DNA of 64,000 nt from Parabacteroides johnsonii DSM 18315 (GCF_025151045.1 NZ_CP102285.1:2604001-2668000), one strand, 5' to 3'. Counted from the first letter of the stretch, positions 48,293 to 57,708 are shown. Translations and numbers: made by a program. Notes: generated by a model from the letters alone, not told the origin.

Positions 48293-49675
48293 ATGAAGAA
48301 AGAAAACAGTATTAGCAGAAGATCGTTTTTAAAAAGTACAGCTATGGCCGGAGCACTGGGTGCAATCGGTACAGGTAGTGCAAGTGTATTAACCTCATGT
48401 GCAGGTGGCAGCGAAAGTGCTGCAGCAAACAAGCCTCTGAAAGAGCCTGGAACTTATTATATTCCGGAATTGCCCGACAAGGCTACTGACGGAAAAGAGT
48501 TGAAAGCCGGTGTTATCGGTTGTGGTGGACGTGGTTCCGGTGCAGCATTCAACTTCTTGGAAGCAGGTAATGGTGTGACAATCGTTGCCTTAGGTGATAC
48601 ATTTCAGGAAAGAATCGATGATTTGGCAGGTAAATTGAAAAAAGAGAAAAACATTGATATTCCGGCAGACAAACGTTTTGTTGGTTTGGACGCTTACAAA
48701 CAGGTAATCGATAGTGGTGTCGATGTTGTTATTATCGCTACCCCCCCCGTATTCCGTCCGATTCATTTCCAATATGCGACTGAAAAAGGCAAACATTCAT
48801 TCCTGGAAAAACCGATTTGTGTAGATCCAGTAGGATATCGTACTATCATGGCAACAGCTAAACAGGCCCAGGCTAAGAACTTATGTGTCATTACCGGTAC
48901 ACAACGTCATCACCAGCGTAGCTATGTAGAATCTTACAAGAAGATCATGGAAGGAGCTATTGGTGAAATCACCGGTGGTGTTGTTTATTGGAATCAGAGT
49001 ATGTTGTGGTATCGTGACCGCCAGAAAGAATGGAACGATTGCGAATATATGATCAAAGACTGGGTGAACTGGAAATGGTTATCCGGAGACCACATCGTAG
49101 AACAGCACGTACACAACATCGATGTATTCACATGGTTCAGTGGTTTGAAACCGGTCAAAGCAGTCGGATTCGGTTCTCGTCAGCGTCGTATAACAGGCGA
49201 CCAGTATGACAACTTCAGCATCGACTTCACAATGGAAAACGGCATCCACTTGCATAGTATGTGTCGCCAGATTGACGGTTGTGCCACTAACGTCAGCGAA
49301 TTTATCCAAGGAACAAAAGGCTCTTGGAACAGCGCTACGATGGAAATCAAAGATAATGCAGGCAATGTAGTTTGGAAATATGACGGAGAAGCAGAAAAAG
49401 CAAACACAAAACAGCAGAATCCGTATGTATTGGAACACGTCAACTGGATTAACTTGATCCGCAGTGGCAAGTCTATTGACCAAGCATCTGAAACTGCTGT
49501 AGCCAATATGGCTGCTATCATGGGACGTGAATCAGCTTACACTGGTGCAGAAACGACCTGGGATGCCATGACTGCTTCTCCTATCGATTACACTCCGAAA
49601 GACTTGAATTTAGGCAAGATGGATATGAGTGGATTTACAGTTCAAGTTCCGGGTAAAGCCCAAGACAAGAAATAA
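48293..49675 (+). CDS. Tat-exported Gfo/Idh/MocA-family oxidoreductase (lipoprotein)
   Basis: 460 residues. Twin arginine at 9-10 (ISRRSFLKST) and a lipobox ending SVLTSC (Cys36), so it should be folded with cofactor inside, exported by Tat and lipid-anchored. Rossmann motif GVIGCGGRGSGAAFNFLEAG, EKP motif SFLEKPICVD, then GTQRHHQRSYVES and the catalytic HIVEQHVHNIDVF. Family members bind NAD(P) tightly; in the periplasm the cofactor must be recycled by a closed reaction or an outside electron acceptor. The upstream cytochrome is a candidate. The TIM-barrel gene follows after 7 bp. Confidence 0.92.
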   Translation: MKKENSISRRSFLKSTAMAGALGAIGTGSASVLTSCAGGSESAAANKPLKEPGTYYIPELPDKATDGKELKAGVIGCGGRGSGAAFNFLEAGNGVTIVALGDTFQERIDDLAGKLKKEKNIDIPADKRFVGLDAYKQVIDSGVDVVIIATPPVFRPIHFQYATEKGKHSFLEKPICVDPVGYRTIMATAKQAQAKNLCVITGTQRHHQRSYVESYKKIMEGAIGEITGGVVYWNQSMLWYRDRQKEWNDCEYMIKDWVNWKWLSGDHIVEQHVHNIDVFTWFSGLKPVKAVGFGSRQRRITGDQYDNFSIDFTMENGIHLHSMCRQIDGCATNVSEFIQGTKGSWNSATMEIKDNAGNVVWKYDGEAEKANTKQQNPYVLEHVNWINLIRSGKSIDQASETAVANMAAIMGRESAYTGAETTWDAMTASPIDYTPKDLNLGKMDMSGFTVQVPGKAQDKK

Positions 49676-49682
49676 GAATTAT

Positions 49683-50624
49683 ATGGCACTGAACAGAAGA
49701 AACTTTTTAAGAACAACTCTGGCTGGCGCGGCTGTTGCAGCCGGTAGTTCAGCTTTTGCTGCCTGTGGTGGCAAAGCTGCTTCTACAGAAGGTTGTCCGA
49801 CAGAAAAGGGATCATGCCCCAACAGCAAAGCCGAGTTGAAGATATCTTTTCAGGAAGGAATCGCCCCAGGTGCCAACCTCAACGAAAAGCTCGACTACAT
49901 GGAAAAGTTGGGCGTCGTTGGTTTCGAACCGGGTGGACGCGGCCTGAAAGATCGTGTAAAAGAGATCAAGGATGCACTCAACGGACGCAATATCAAAGTG
50001 AGCGCCATTTGTGCAGGTTTCCAGGGTTTCATCCTTTCGACAGATCCGGCTATCCGCAAACAGTGTATGGATACGATGAAAGAGATCATGGCTGCCGCAG
50101 GCGAATTAGGTTCTACGGGAGTGATCATCGTTCCGGCTTTCAACGGCCAGAAACCAGCCATGCCTCATACACAGGAAACACGGGACTTTTTGTGCGAACA
50201 ATTCAATGAAATGGGTAACTTCGCAAAAGAACACGGAACTACTGTTATCTTTGAACCGCTCAACAGGAAAGAGGCTTTTTATCTCCGCCAGGTAGCGGAT
50301 GCAGCCTCCATCTGCCGCGATATCAACAATCCGGGTGTACGCTGTATGGGTGACTTCTGGCACATGACTTGGGAAGAGACTTCCGACATGGGAGCTTTCC
50401 TTTCCGCAGGCGAATATCTGCAACATGTGCATGTTGCCAGCCGTAAACGCCGCAGCATGCCGGGTGAAGACGGCGAAGCGGATAACTATGTGAACGGCTT
50501 TAAAGGTTTGAAGATGTTGGATTACGACAAATATGTAAGTTTCGAATGCGGATGCCAGGGAGACCGGAACGTTTTGGTGCCCGCCGCAGTGGAACTATTA
50601 CGAAAACAATGGGAAGAAGCATAA
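49683..50624 (+). CDS. Tat-exported sugar isomerase/epimerase-like TIM barrel (AP endonuclease 2 fold)
   Basis: 313 residues from ATG 49683; the ATG at 49629 overlaps the previous gene and hides the signal. Tat signal NRRNFLRTTLAGAAVAAG (Arg5-Arg6) with a Cys28 lipobox-like end (AFAACGG). The barrel shows metal-binding residues of the xylose-isomerase-like family: IFEPLNRKEAF (Glu), MGDFWHM (Asp, His), LQHVHVAS (His) and SFECGCQGD (Glu). It may isomerise, epimerise or cleave the product of the preceding oxidoreductase. The hemerythrin-like gene starts 3 bp later. Confidence 0.9.
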   Translation: MALNRRNFLRTTLAGAAVAAGSSAFAACGGKAASTEGCPTEKGSCPNSKAELKISFQEGIAPGANLNEKLDYMEKLGVVGFEPGGRGLKDRVKEIKDALNGRNIKVSAICAGFQGFILSTDPAIRKQCMDTMKEIMAAAGELGSTGVIIVPAFNGQKPAMPHTQETRDFLCEQFNEMGNFAKEHGTTVIFEPLNRKEAFYLRQVADAASICRDINNPGVRCMGDFWHMTWEETSDMGAFLSAGEYLQHVHVASRKRRSMPGEDGEADNYVNGFKGLKMLDYDKYVSFECGCQGDRNVLVPAAVELLRKQWEEA

Positions 50625-50627
50625 AAT

Positions 50628-51338
50628 ATGCCATTAGTATATCCTAATATGCAAATGAGTGAGGTGGTGGAAGAGCATCCCTCACTCATTCCTGTCATTA
50701 ACCGTTTTGGAATCCGCCTGGGCTTAGGTGACAAATCGGTAAAGGCGATATGTGAAGAATACCAACTGGATGCCGATTTCCTCTTGACGGTAATCAACAC
50801 GTTCCTCAATGAGGAATACTTCCCAGAAAAGAAGCTACAAACATTCCATACTTCACAAATCATCGATTATCTGACTAAAACCAACCTGTATTACCAGCGC
50901 TACCAAATTCCGAATATAGAAAGGCATCTCGGTTCATTCATATCGATGAGTACACCGGGAAACAACACGCTCAACCTGATCGGTAAGTTTTTTTCCTCTT
51001 TCAAAGAAGAACTGACCTCACGGATCGAAAAGGACGACCGGGTATGGTTCCCCTATTGTCTGTCATTAAGCGAAATGTTGAAAGATTATCAATCTTCCGG
51101 ACAGCTCGAAGCATTGCATCTCGGAACGGAGCAGCGATTGGAAGATCCGATAGAGGCCCTGTTGGCAGATCTGAAAAGCATCATGGTCAAGCATCTTTCC
51201 GGCGACTATAACGAGAACTTATGTTACGCTGTCATATTCGCGATCAGCAGCCTGGAAAAAGATATCAAACAACACAACCGCATCCGCTACCGGATATTGA
51301 CACCGATGGTTTCGGCTATGGAAAAATTGTGTATTTAA
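50628..51338 (+). CDS. Hemerythrin-fold protein (ScdA/YtfE-like) with a degenerate metal site
   Basis: 236 residues, cytoplasmic. The N-terminal part MSEVVEEHPSLIPVINRFGIRLGLGDKSV matches the DUF542 domain of RIC proteins (YtfE/ScdA) but lacks its cysteines. The four-helix part should supply His and Glu ligands; here the usual HxxxE-LFP element reads LTSRIEKDDRVWFPY (Arg132 and Asp136/137 instead of His and Glu), and the last element KQHNRIRYRILTP keeps His216 but has Arg220. So a normal di-iron site is unlikely. It is probably a partner or sensor for the LuxR regulator encoded next. Confidence 0.8.
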   Translation: MPLVYPNMQMSEVVEEHPSLIPVINRFGIRLGLGDKSVKAICEEYQLDADFLLTVINTFLNEEYFPEKKLQTFHTSQIIDYLTKTNLYYQRYQIPNIERHLGSFISMSTPGNNTLNLIGKFFSSFKEELTSRIEKDDRVWFPYCLSLSEMLKDYQSSGQLEALHLGTEQRLEDPIEALLADLKSIMVKHLSGDYNENLCYAVIFAISSLEKDIKQHNRIRYRILTPMVSAMEKLCI

Positions 51339-51349
51339 CAAACAGCCGG

Positions 51350-51928
51350 ATGCATCGCAACAAGCAAATAGCAATTATATTACCCGACACGCTACAGAGC
51401 ATCGGCCTACAAAGCATGCTGGCCGACTATTTTCCACCGGTAGAGATCAGCCACTACCCCACTTTCGAGGCTTTATCGACTTCCGGCAACGATACATTCG
51501 ATTACTATTTTACAAATGCCGCTTCATTTGTCCTTTATGCAGACTTTTTCCTCCCTCGTCGGAGCAAGACAATGGTCCTGATCGACGGGGCCGAAGACGA
51601 AGGAGGGTTATCGGCAACTAATCATATCACGATCAAGGCCTCGCAGGAAATCATCATCGAGCAGATGGAACAACTTTTTACCGGAGAAAACAACAGTATT
51701 TCCAGCGAGAACAACAAAGAACTGTCCACCCGCGAAACGGATGTCCTCCAATTAATCGTCAAAGGCAGTACCAACAAAGAAATTGCAGACAAGCTGAATA
51801 TCAGCCTGAACACAGTCCTCAGCCACCGCAAGAACATCACCACCAAGCTCGGTATCAAAACCGTATCGGGGCTTACCTTCTATGCCATTATGAACGGTAT
51901 TATTTCAGGCGACGACATCGAACTTTAA
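51350..51928 (+). CDS. LuxR-type transcriptional regulator without an evident phospho-acceptor
   Basis: 192 residues from ATG 51350 (the open frame extends upstream inside the hemerythrin gene). The first 115 residues resemble a receiver domain in layout (QIAIILPDTLQSIGLQSML), but the site at the end of strand 3 reads DYYFTNAASF without the usual Asp. A LuxR HTH follows (LSTRETDVLQLIVKGSTNKEIADKLNISLNTVLSHRKNI). A perfect palindrome begins one base after its stop. It is likely to regulate the downstream receptor genes, with input from the hemerythrin-like protein. Confidence 0.88.
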   Translation: MHRNKQIAIILPDTLQSIGLQSMLADYFPPVEISHYPTFEALSTSGNDTFDYYFTNAASFVLYADFFLPRRSKTMVLIDGAEDEGGLSATNHITIKASQEIIIEQMEQLFTGENNSISSENNKELSTRETDVLQLIVKGSTNKEIADKLNISLNTVLSHRKNITTKLGIKTVSGLTFYAIMNGIISGDDIEL

Positions 51929-51948
51929 AATCACTACATGTAGTGATT
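51929..51948. promoter_or_regulatory. Perfect 20-bp palindrome AATCACTACATGTAGTGATT
   Basis: Lies directly after the LuxR-type gene. Its centre is about 35 nt upstream of a -7-like box TTCCTTTG (51970-51977), a usual position for an activator site. LuxR-type HTH dimers bind such two-fold sites, so it is a candidate operator of the adjacent regulator. Confidence 0.7.
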
Positions 51949-52012
51949 GATTCCCATTCATCTTTACCGTTCCTTTGCAACCGTAAAATACTAATAGTTT
52001 ACAATAAATACG

Positions 52013-54337
52013 ATGAATCAACGCTATCTGTATATCCTTGTTGCAGGCGCGCTTACGTGTTTGCAACCGATTAAAGCCGAACGGGTGAATGAAAATGTGA
52101 ACGACACGATCAAGACCTATAATATAGGTGAAGTGATCGTCACTTCTTCCACAAAGGAAACGAACGACCTTCGTACGCTTCCGGGAGCTGTTTCCATCCT
52201 CTCACCCCAAGCGATAGCAGCCAAGCAGATAGATGCCCTCAAGGATATCAGCGCTTTCATCCCCAACCTTTATATGCCGGACTATGGTTCGAAAATGACT
52301 TCGGCCATCTATATACGTGGAATCGGAGCGCGAAGCAGTGGGCAATCCATCGGATTATATGTTGACAACGTCCCTTACCTGGATAAAAGTGCTTTTGATT
52401 TCGAGCTGAACGATATTCAGCGCATCGAAGTCTTACGCGGACCGCAGGGAACCCTCTACGGACGCAATGCAATGGGAGGTATCGTCAACATCTACACCCT
52501 CTCCCCCTTCGATTACCAAGGAACAAAAGTCACAATGTCGATGGGCAACTACGGGGTAGCCAAAGCCAAAGTTTCCCAATACAGCAAGATCGGAGAAAAC
52601 ATCGGACTCTCATTAAGCGGATATTACGACCGTAACGACGGCTTTTTCATCAACGAATACAACAACACAAAGGCCGATAAGGAGGAATCGGCAGGCGGCC
52701 GTTTCAAGTTGGAGGGGTATATTACAGATCATTTGAAAGCGCAATATACATTCAACTATGACTATGTAACGCAAAAAGCCTTTCCTTACGGGCAGTACGA
52801 CCCACAAACCGGTACCGTACAGCCGATCCGCATCAACGATCCGAGTTCCTATTGGCGCCGCACACTGAACAACAGTTTGTACCTGGAATGGAAAACAGAC
52901 CGTTTCATCCTCGCCTCCACCACGGCTTACCAATATCTGAAAGACGATATGAAAATGGACCAGGACTATACGGAACTATCTGTCTTCACCCTCCATCAAA
53001 GACAGAAACAATATGCCTGGAGCGAAGAGCTAGCGATCAAATCCAATACAAAAAGCAATTACCAATGGAGCTTCGGCGCCTACGGTTTTTACAACAGCCT
53101 GAATACTGACGGTCCCGTGATCTTCAAGCAAGACGGGCTGACAGGTATTTTGCAAAAAGCATTCGACGACATCCTGGCCAATAATCCGAAAGCACCGAAA
53201 CTGACCGTCCAGGGAGACAAACTGAACCAGATCTATTTCCCCGGCAACTTCGACACACCGACTCACGGTTTCGCCGCCTTCCACCAATCGACCTACAACG
53301 ACCTCTTTGTCGAAGGACTTTCCATTACCGCCGGTATCCGTCTGGACTACGAAAAAGCCAGTCTGGACTATCACTCGGCTGTAGACAGCATGAAGATCGG
53401 CGTGGAAATGGGCCCGATGAAGATGACACTACCGGTCACAACAACTATGGACGGCAACATCTCACAAGATTTCCTGCAAGTATTGCCGAAGATTTCACTC
53501 CGTTACCAGTGCACACCCGAAACATTCACATATGTCTCGGTCGCCAAAGGATACAAGACAGGAGGATATAATGTACAGATGTTCGGCGACCTGGTCCAGG
53601 CTCAAGCCAAATATGACTTGATGTCCAAGTTCGCCCCCGACAAGGCCGAACAACCGGGAGAAGTGGAAGACGTCGCTTCCTATAAACCGGAACATAGCTG
53701 GAATTACGAAGCAGGCATCCGTAGCGAACTGATCCGAGGCAGGCTGAGTGCAGAGCTGACACTCTTCTATATGGACATCCGTGACATCCAACTGACCAGC
53801 TTTGCCGAAAACGGCAGCGGGCGTCTGATCACCAACGGAGGAAAGGCGAACAGCTACGGCATGGAACTGAGCCTGCGCGGGCGTATCATGGACGGACTAA
53901 CCGCAGATCTTAACTACGGTTTTACACACGCCACCTTCCGCGATTACATCTTCACGGACAAGGACGAGAACAGCCAGATCGTAAAAACGGACTGCAAGGA
54001 TAATTTCATTCCTTACACACCGCGCCACACCGTAAGCTTAGGATTGCAATACACGAAACTGCTCCACCGGAAAATGATCGACCAATTTACTGCATCCGCC
54101 CAATTCACCGGGGCCGGCAAGATCTTCTGGACAGAAAAAAACGACATCAGCCAACCGTTCTACGGCCTCGTCAATGCAAAAGCAGGTATCCGCAAGGGAA
54201 TCGTCAACCTCAACCTGTGGAGCCGCAACATCACAGGCACGGACTACCAGGCGTTCTATTTCGAATCATTCAACCAGTCATTCATCCAGAAAGGCAAACC
54301 TTTCCAGATCGGAGGCGAAATCACCGTTACATTTTAA
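52013..54337 (+). CDS. TonB-dependent receptor, first of a tandem pair
   Basis: 774 residues. Signal peptide to about residue 23, then directly the plug: TYNIGEVIVTSSTKETNDLRTLPGAVS, SAIYIRGIGARSSGQSIGLYVDNVPY, QRIEVLRGPQGTLYGRNAMGGIVNIYT. The barrel ends GGEITVTF. It lacks the carboxypeptidase-like domain of SusC, so it belongs to the siderophore/heme/cobalamin receptor type. Clear paralogue of the next gene. Position before MFS, hemN and hemG suggests a porphyrin or heme-related ligand, which is an inference. Confidence 0.9.
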   Translation: MNQRYLYILVAGALTCLQPIKAERVNENVNDTIKTYNIGEVIVTSSTKETNDLRTLPGAVSILSPQAIAAKQIDALKDISAFIPNLYMPDYGSKMTSAIYIRGIGARSSGQSIGLYVDNVPYLDKSAFDFELNDIQRIEVLRGPQGTLYGRNAMGGIVNIYTLSPFDYQGTKVTMSMGNYGVAKAKVSQYSKIGENIGLSLSGYYDRNDGFFINEYNNTKADKEESAGGRFKLEGYITDHLKAQYTFNYDYVTQKAFPYGQYDPQTGTVQPIRINDPSSYWRRTLNNSLYLEWKTDRFILASTTAYQYLKDDMKMDQDYTELSVFTLHQRQKQYAWSEELAIKSNTKSNYQWSFGAYGFYNSLNTDGPVIFKQDGLTGILQKAFDDILANNPKAPKLTVQGDKLNQIYFPGNFDTPTHGFAAFHQSTYNDLFVEGLSITAGIRLDYEKASLDYHSAVDSMKIGVEMGPMKMTLPVTTTMDGNISQDFLQVLPKISLRYQCTPETFTYVSVAKGYKTGGYNVQMFGDLVQAQAKYDLMSKFAPDKAEQPGEVEDVASYKPEHSWNYEAGIRSELIRGRLSAELTLFYMDIRDIQLTSFAENGSGRLITNGGKANSYGMELSLRGRIMDGLTADLNYGFTHATFRDYIFTDKDENSQIVKTDCKDNFIPYTPRHTVSLGLQYTKLLHRKMIDQFTASAQFTGAGKIFWTEKNDISQPFYGLVNAKAGIRKGIVNLNLWSRNITGTDYQAFYFESFNQSFIQKGKPFQIGGEITVTF

Positions 54338-54340
54338 GAC

Positions 54341-56422
54341 ATGAAATTATTCTATTACCTCCCGTTACTGCTCTGCCTGACATACACGGCAAAAGGGGAA
54401 GAGATTGAAAAAGATACGGCGAAGATCCGCAATGTCGAACTGAACGAAGTGGTCGTGCAATCGTTCAAGCAACAGCGGGACCTCAGGCTGGAACCCCTAT
54501 CGGCATCAGCCGTGACGGGAACGGCCATCCAAAACCGGAATATCACGGGAATCAAAGAATTCAGTTCGTTCATCCCGAATCTTTTCATGCCGGACTACGG
54601 ATCGAAACTGACCTCACCGGTTTATATCCGGGGGATCGGATCGAAAATCAATGCACCCTCGGTCGGGCTTTATGTGGACGGCATCCCCTACTTCGAAAAA
54701 TCAGCTTTCGATTTTGATTTCAATGAAGTGGACAGGATCGAAGTGTTGCGCGGTCCGCAAGGGACACTCTACGGCCGTAACACGATGGGCGGCATCATCA
54801 ATGTCTATACAAAATCGCCTCTGAAATATGAAGGGACGAACATCTGGCTTTCCAACGGCAACTACGGTTACCGCGACTATGCCCTCTCCCATTATAAAAA
54901 GATCGGAGAAAAGTTCGGATATGCCGTTTCCGGTGATTTCCAAAGCAGCGACGGCTATTTTACCAACCTGTTTACGGATAAAAAGGCAGATGATATGAAG
55001 TCCGGTTCCGCCCGCATCCGCCTGGAATGGAAGCCTCGAAAGAACCTTTCGATCGGGCTGATGAGTTCGTTCGACCGTTCTGTCCAGGGCGGCTATCCCT
55101 ACGCTGTCTGCGATTCGGTCACCCATAAACCGGGAGAAGTCAACTATAATGACTACAGTTTCTACAAACGGACACTTTCGACAACCGGCTTCTCGGCGGA
55201 TTACCAGGGAAGGGGCTACAGCATCAACAGCCGGACCGCCTTCCAATATATCTCGGACCATCAAGGCATCGACCAGGATTTCTCTCCCAAAAGCATCTAT
55301 TTCGCACGTCAGGATATGAAGCAGAAAATGTTTTCCGAAGAACTGAACATCAAATCAACGACTCCCGGACGCTACAAATGGCTGTTCGGTGCCTTCGGTT
55401 TCTGGCAGGGGATAGACAATACCGTGACACTCGATTATTTTACCAAAGACTATGCGACACGCAAGCTGTACGACACGCCGACCTATGGTGTCGCTTTCTA
55501 CCACCAATCCACAATCGACGACCTGCTGACGCGCGGTCTGTCACTGACTTTCGGCATCCGCTACGATTATGAGCACACCTCCAACGATTTTCTTTTTTAT
55601 AAAGAAACGGACGGCGGCAGCAAGCAGATGGATGCCTTCGACAGCCGGCTCAAATTCAGCCAGGTCACCCCGAAAATCGCCCTGCAATATATGTTCCCGT
55701 CTACCGGCATGCTCTACGCCACCGTGACGAAGGGGTATAAGACAGGTGGTTTCAATACCTCCTTCGATCGTGAGGAAGACCGCACATTCCGCCCCGAAAC
55801 CAGTTGGAACTACGAGTTGGGAGCAAAGCACCCGCTTCTCGACAACCGCCTGAACGCTGAGGTCTGTTTCTTCTGGATCGACTGGAAGAACCAACAGATT
55901 TACCAGATGCTCGCCACCCAGAACGGGCAGTTCCTGCGTAACGCTGGACGTAGTGAGAGCAAAGGTGTCGAAGTCAGCCTGCAAGGGAATCCGGTCAACG
56001 GGCTGATGGTACAGGTAAACTACGGCTTTACGCACGCCACTTTCAAAGATTACAAAGATGAACGGAAAGGCATCGACTACAGCGGCAATTTCCTGCCGAT
56101 GGTCCCACGCCACACTTTTGCCGTCGGAGCCGATTACACGATCCCGAACCCTTGCCGACACATCGATCGCTTCACAATCAGTGCAAACTACACCGGAACG
56201 GGACGTATCCAATGGAAAGAAGACAATAAAATCTCACAACCCTACTACGGACTATTGAATGCAAAAGTGTCTGCTACAAAAGATTTTATTACCTTTGCAA
56301 TCTGGGGGAAAAATATGACCGGTGCAGACTATTCTGCTTTCTATTTCGAAACAGGCGGAAAGGGTCTGGCACAAAAAGGACGGCCGTTCACGATCGGAGG
56401 GAATATACAATTGAATTTTTAA
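54341..56422 (+). CDS. TonB-dependent receptor, second of a tandem pair
   Basis: 693 residues, starting 3 bp after the first receptor. Same layout: NVELNEVVVQSFKQQRDLR (TonB-box region), FIPNLFMPDYGSKLTSPVYIRGIGSKINAPSVGLYVDGIPYFEKSAFDF (key part VYIRGIGSK), RIEVLRGPQGTLYGRNTMGGIINVYT, barrel end IGGNIQLNF. Similarity to its neighbour is strong in the plug, and the extracellular parts differ in length, about 80 residues shorter overall. Two receptors may differ in ligand or form a pair. Confidence 0.9.
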   Translation: MKLFYYLPLLLCLTYTAKGEEIEKDTAKIRNVELNEVVVQSFKQQRDLRLEPLSASAVTGTAIQNRNITGIKEFSSFIPNLFMPDYGSKLTSPVYIRGIGSKINAPSVGLYVDGIPYFEKSAFDFDFNEVDRIEVLRGPQGTLYGRNTMGGIINVYTKSPLKYEGTNIWLSNGNYGYRDYALSHYKKIGEKFGYAVSGDFQSSDGYFTNLFTDKKADDMKSGSARIRLEWKPRKNLSIGLMSSFDRSVQGGYPYAVCDSVTHKPGEVNYNDYSFYKRTLSTTGFSADYQGRGYSINSRTAFQYISDHQGIDQDFSPKSIYFARQDMKQKMFSEELNIKSTTPGRYKWLFGAFGFWQGIDNTVTLDYFTKDYATRKLYDTPTYGVAFYHQSTIDDLLTRGLSLTFGIRYDYEHTSNDFLFYKETDGGSKQMDAFDSRLKFSQVTPKIALQYMFPSTGMLYATVTKGYKTGGFNTSFDREEDRTFRPETSWNYELGAKHPLLDNRLNAEVCFFWIDWKNQQIYQMLATQNGQFLRNAGRSESKGVEVSLQGNPVNGLMVQVNYGFTHATFKDYKDERKGIDYSGNFLPMVPRHTFAVGADYTIPNPCRHIDRFTISANYTGTGRIQWKEDNKISQPYYGLLNAKVSATKDFITFAIWGKNMTGADYSAFYFETGGKGLAQKGRPFTIGGNIQLNF

Positions 56423-56502
56423 AAGTCTCGGCAGAAGTTCGGACGACACTTTGAAAACTCTTAAAGCCCCGGCCGGAAGTCGGATGATTATATAACGATA
56501 TT

Positions 56503-57708
56503 ATGATACAGAAAGACAAAACATACAACCTCGCGACCTTCTTCTGCCTCTACATCGCGCAGACGATCCCAATGAGCTTCTTTTCCACCGTCATCCCCGT
56601 CATGATGCGTCAGGAAAACTTTTCGCTCTCGGCCATCGGGCTTCTCCAGTTGATCAAGTTGCCTTGGATACTAAAATTCCTTTGGTCACCGATGGTAGAC
56701 CGACACGCCGTGACGACGGGCGATTATAAACGGTGGATTTTTTCTTCCGAACTGATCTACGCCGGCCTGATCTTTGCCGTCGCTTTCCTTGATTTCCATA
56801 CGGACTTCTATACGATCGTCGCCCTGATCATCGTTTCCTTCGTCGCTTCCGCCACGCAGGATATCGCGACCGACGCGTTGGCGGTACTCGCTTTCAGCCG
56901 GAAGGATAAAAGTCTTGTAAACAGTATGCAGTCGATGGGAAGTTTCGGAGGTTCGATGATCGGGGGCGGTGTCTTGCTCCTACTTTTCAAACAGATCGGA
57001 TGGAACGGGCTGTTGCCCTGCGTCGCACTGTTTGTCATCGCTGCCCTCCTGCCGCTCTTTTTCAACAAAGGCCTCCGCATCCAACCGAAGGACACGCACG
57101 AACGGGCCAAAAAGGCGGATGTGATCTATTTCTTCGCCCGCCGGAGCATCTGGAAACAGATCGGTTTCCTTTTCCTTTACTATTCCGGCTTGATCGGTAC
57201 GCTCGCCATGTTGAAGCCCTGGCTGGTCGACTTAGGCTACGACATGAAGGAGATCGGAGTGATGAGCGGAGTGGCGGGGACATTCATCGGGTTCCTCTCC
57301 TCATTTGCCGGCGGGATGATCGTACGGCGGATCGGTCGTTTCAGGGCACGCATCCTGTTTGCAGTATTTGTCTTGATAGCGACACTCTATTTCCTCGGAC
57401 TTTCGTATGTGCATCCTACGACTACCTTGCTCTATGGCGGGATTTTCCTTCTGTGGGGCAGCTACGGGATGGCGACGATCGTAGTTTATACGACCGCTAT
57501 GGACTGTGTACGCCCAGGACGCGAAGGAACGGATTTCACGATCCAGACGGTCATCACGCATCTCAGTGGCATGTTGATGGCTATCCTGAGTGGGAAAATT
57601 GCAGATCATACGGGTTATCACGGGCTTTTCTTCTTTGAGGCAAGCATCGCTTTGGTATCTCTTATTTATATAATAACAGTTTTCAGAAAAGATAAAAATA
57701 CGATATGA
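56503..57708 (+). CDS. PAT/AmpG-type MFS transporter
   Basis: 401 residues, about 12 membrane helices. The signature FVASATQDIATDALAVLAF is that of AmpG and the acetyl-CoA-transporter (PAT) group; also LPWILKFLWSPMVDRH in helix 2-loop. Members carry anhydromuropeptides, acetyl-CoA or siderophores (RhtX-like) across the inner membrane. Between TonB receptors and heme genes, an inner-membrane carrier for the same ligand is the natural reading. Its stop overlaps hemN by 4 bp (ATGA). Confidence 0.85.
   Translation: MIQKDKTYNLATFFCLYIAQTIPMSFFSTVIPVMMRQENFSLSAIGLLQLIKLPWILKFLWSPMVDRHAVTTGDYKRWIFSSELIYAGLIFAVAFLDFHTDFYTIVALIIVSFVASATQDIATDALAVLAFSRKDKSLVNSMQSMGSFGGSMIGGGVLLLLFKQIGWNGLLPCVALFVIAALLPLFFNKGLRIQPKDTHERAKKADVIYFFARRSIWKQIGFLFLYYSGLIGTLAMLKPWLVDLGYDMKEIGVMSGVAGTFIGFLSSFAGGMIVRRIGRFRARILFAVFVLIATLYFLGLSYVHPTTTLLYGGIFLLWGSYGMATIVVYTTAMDCVRPGREGTDFTIQTVITHLSGMLMAILSGKIADHTGYHGLFFFEASIALVSLIYIITVFRKDKNTI

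Noticed and set aside
57000..57638. Long plus-strand frame inside the MFS gene (212 aa)
   Set aside because: Arg/His-rich composition of a shadow frame in GC-rich coding DNA; the MFS frame has clear family motifs.
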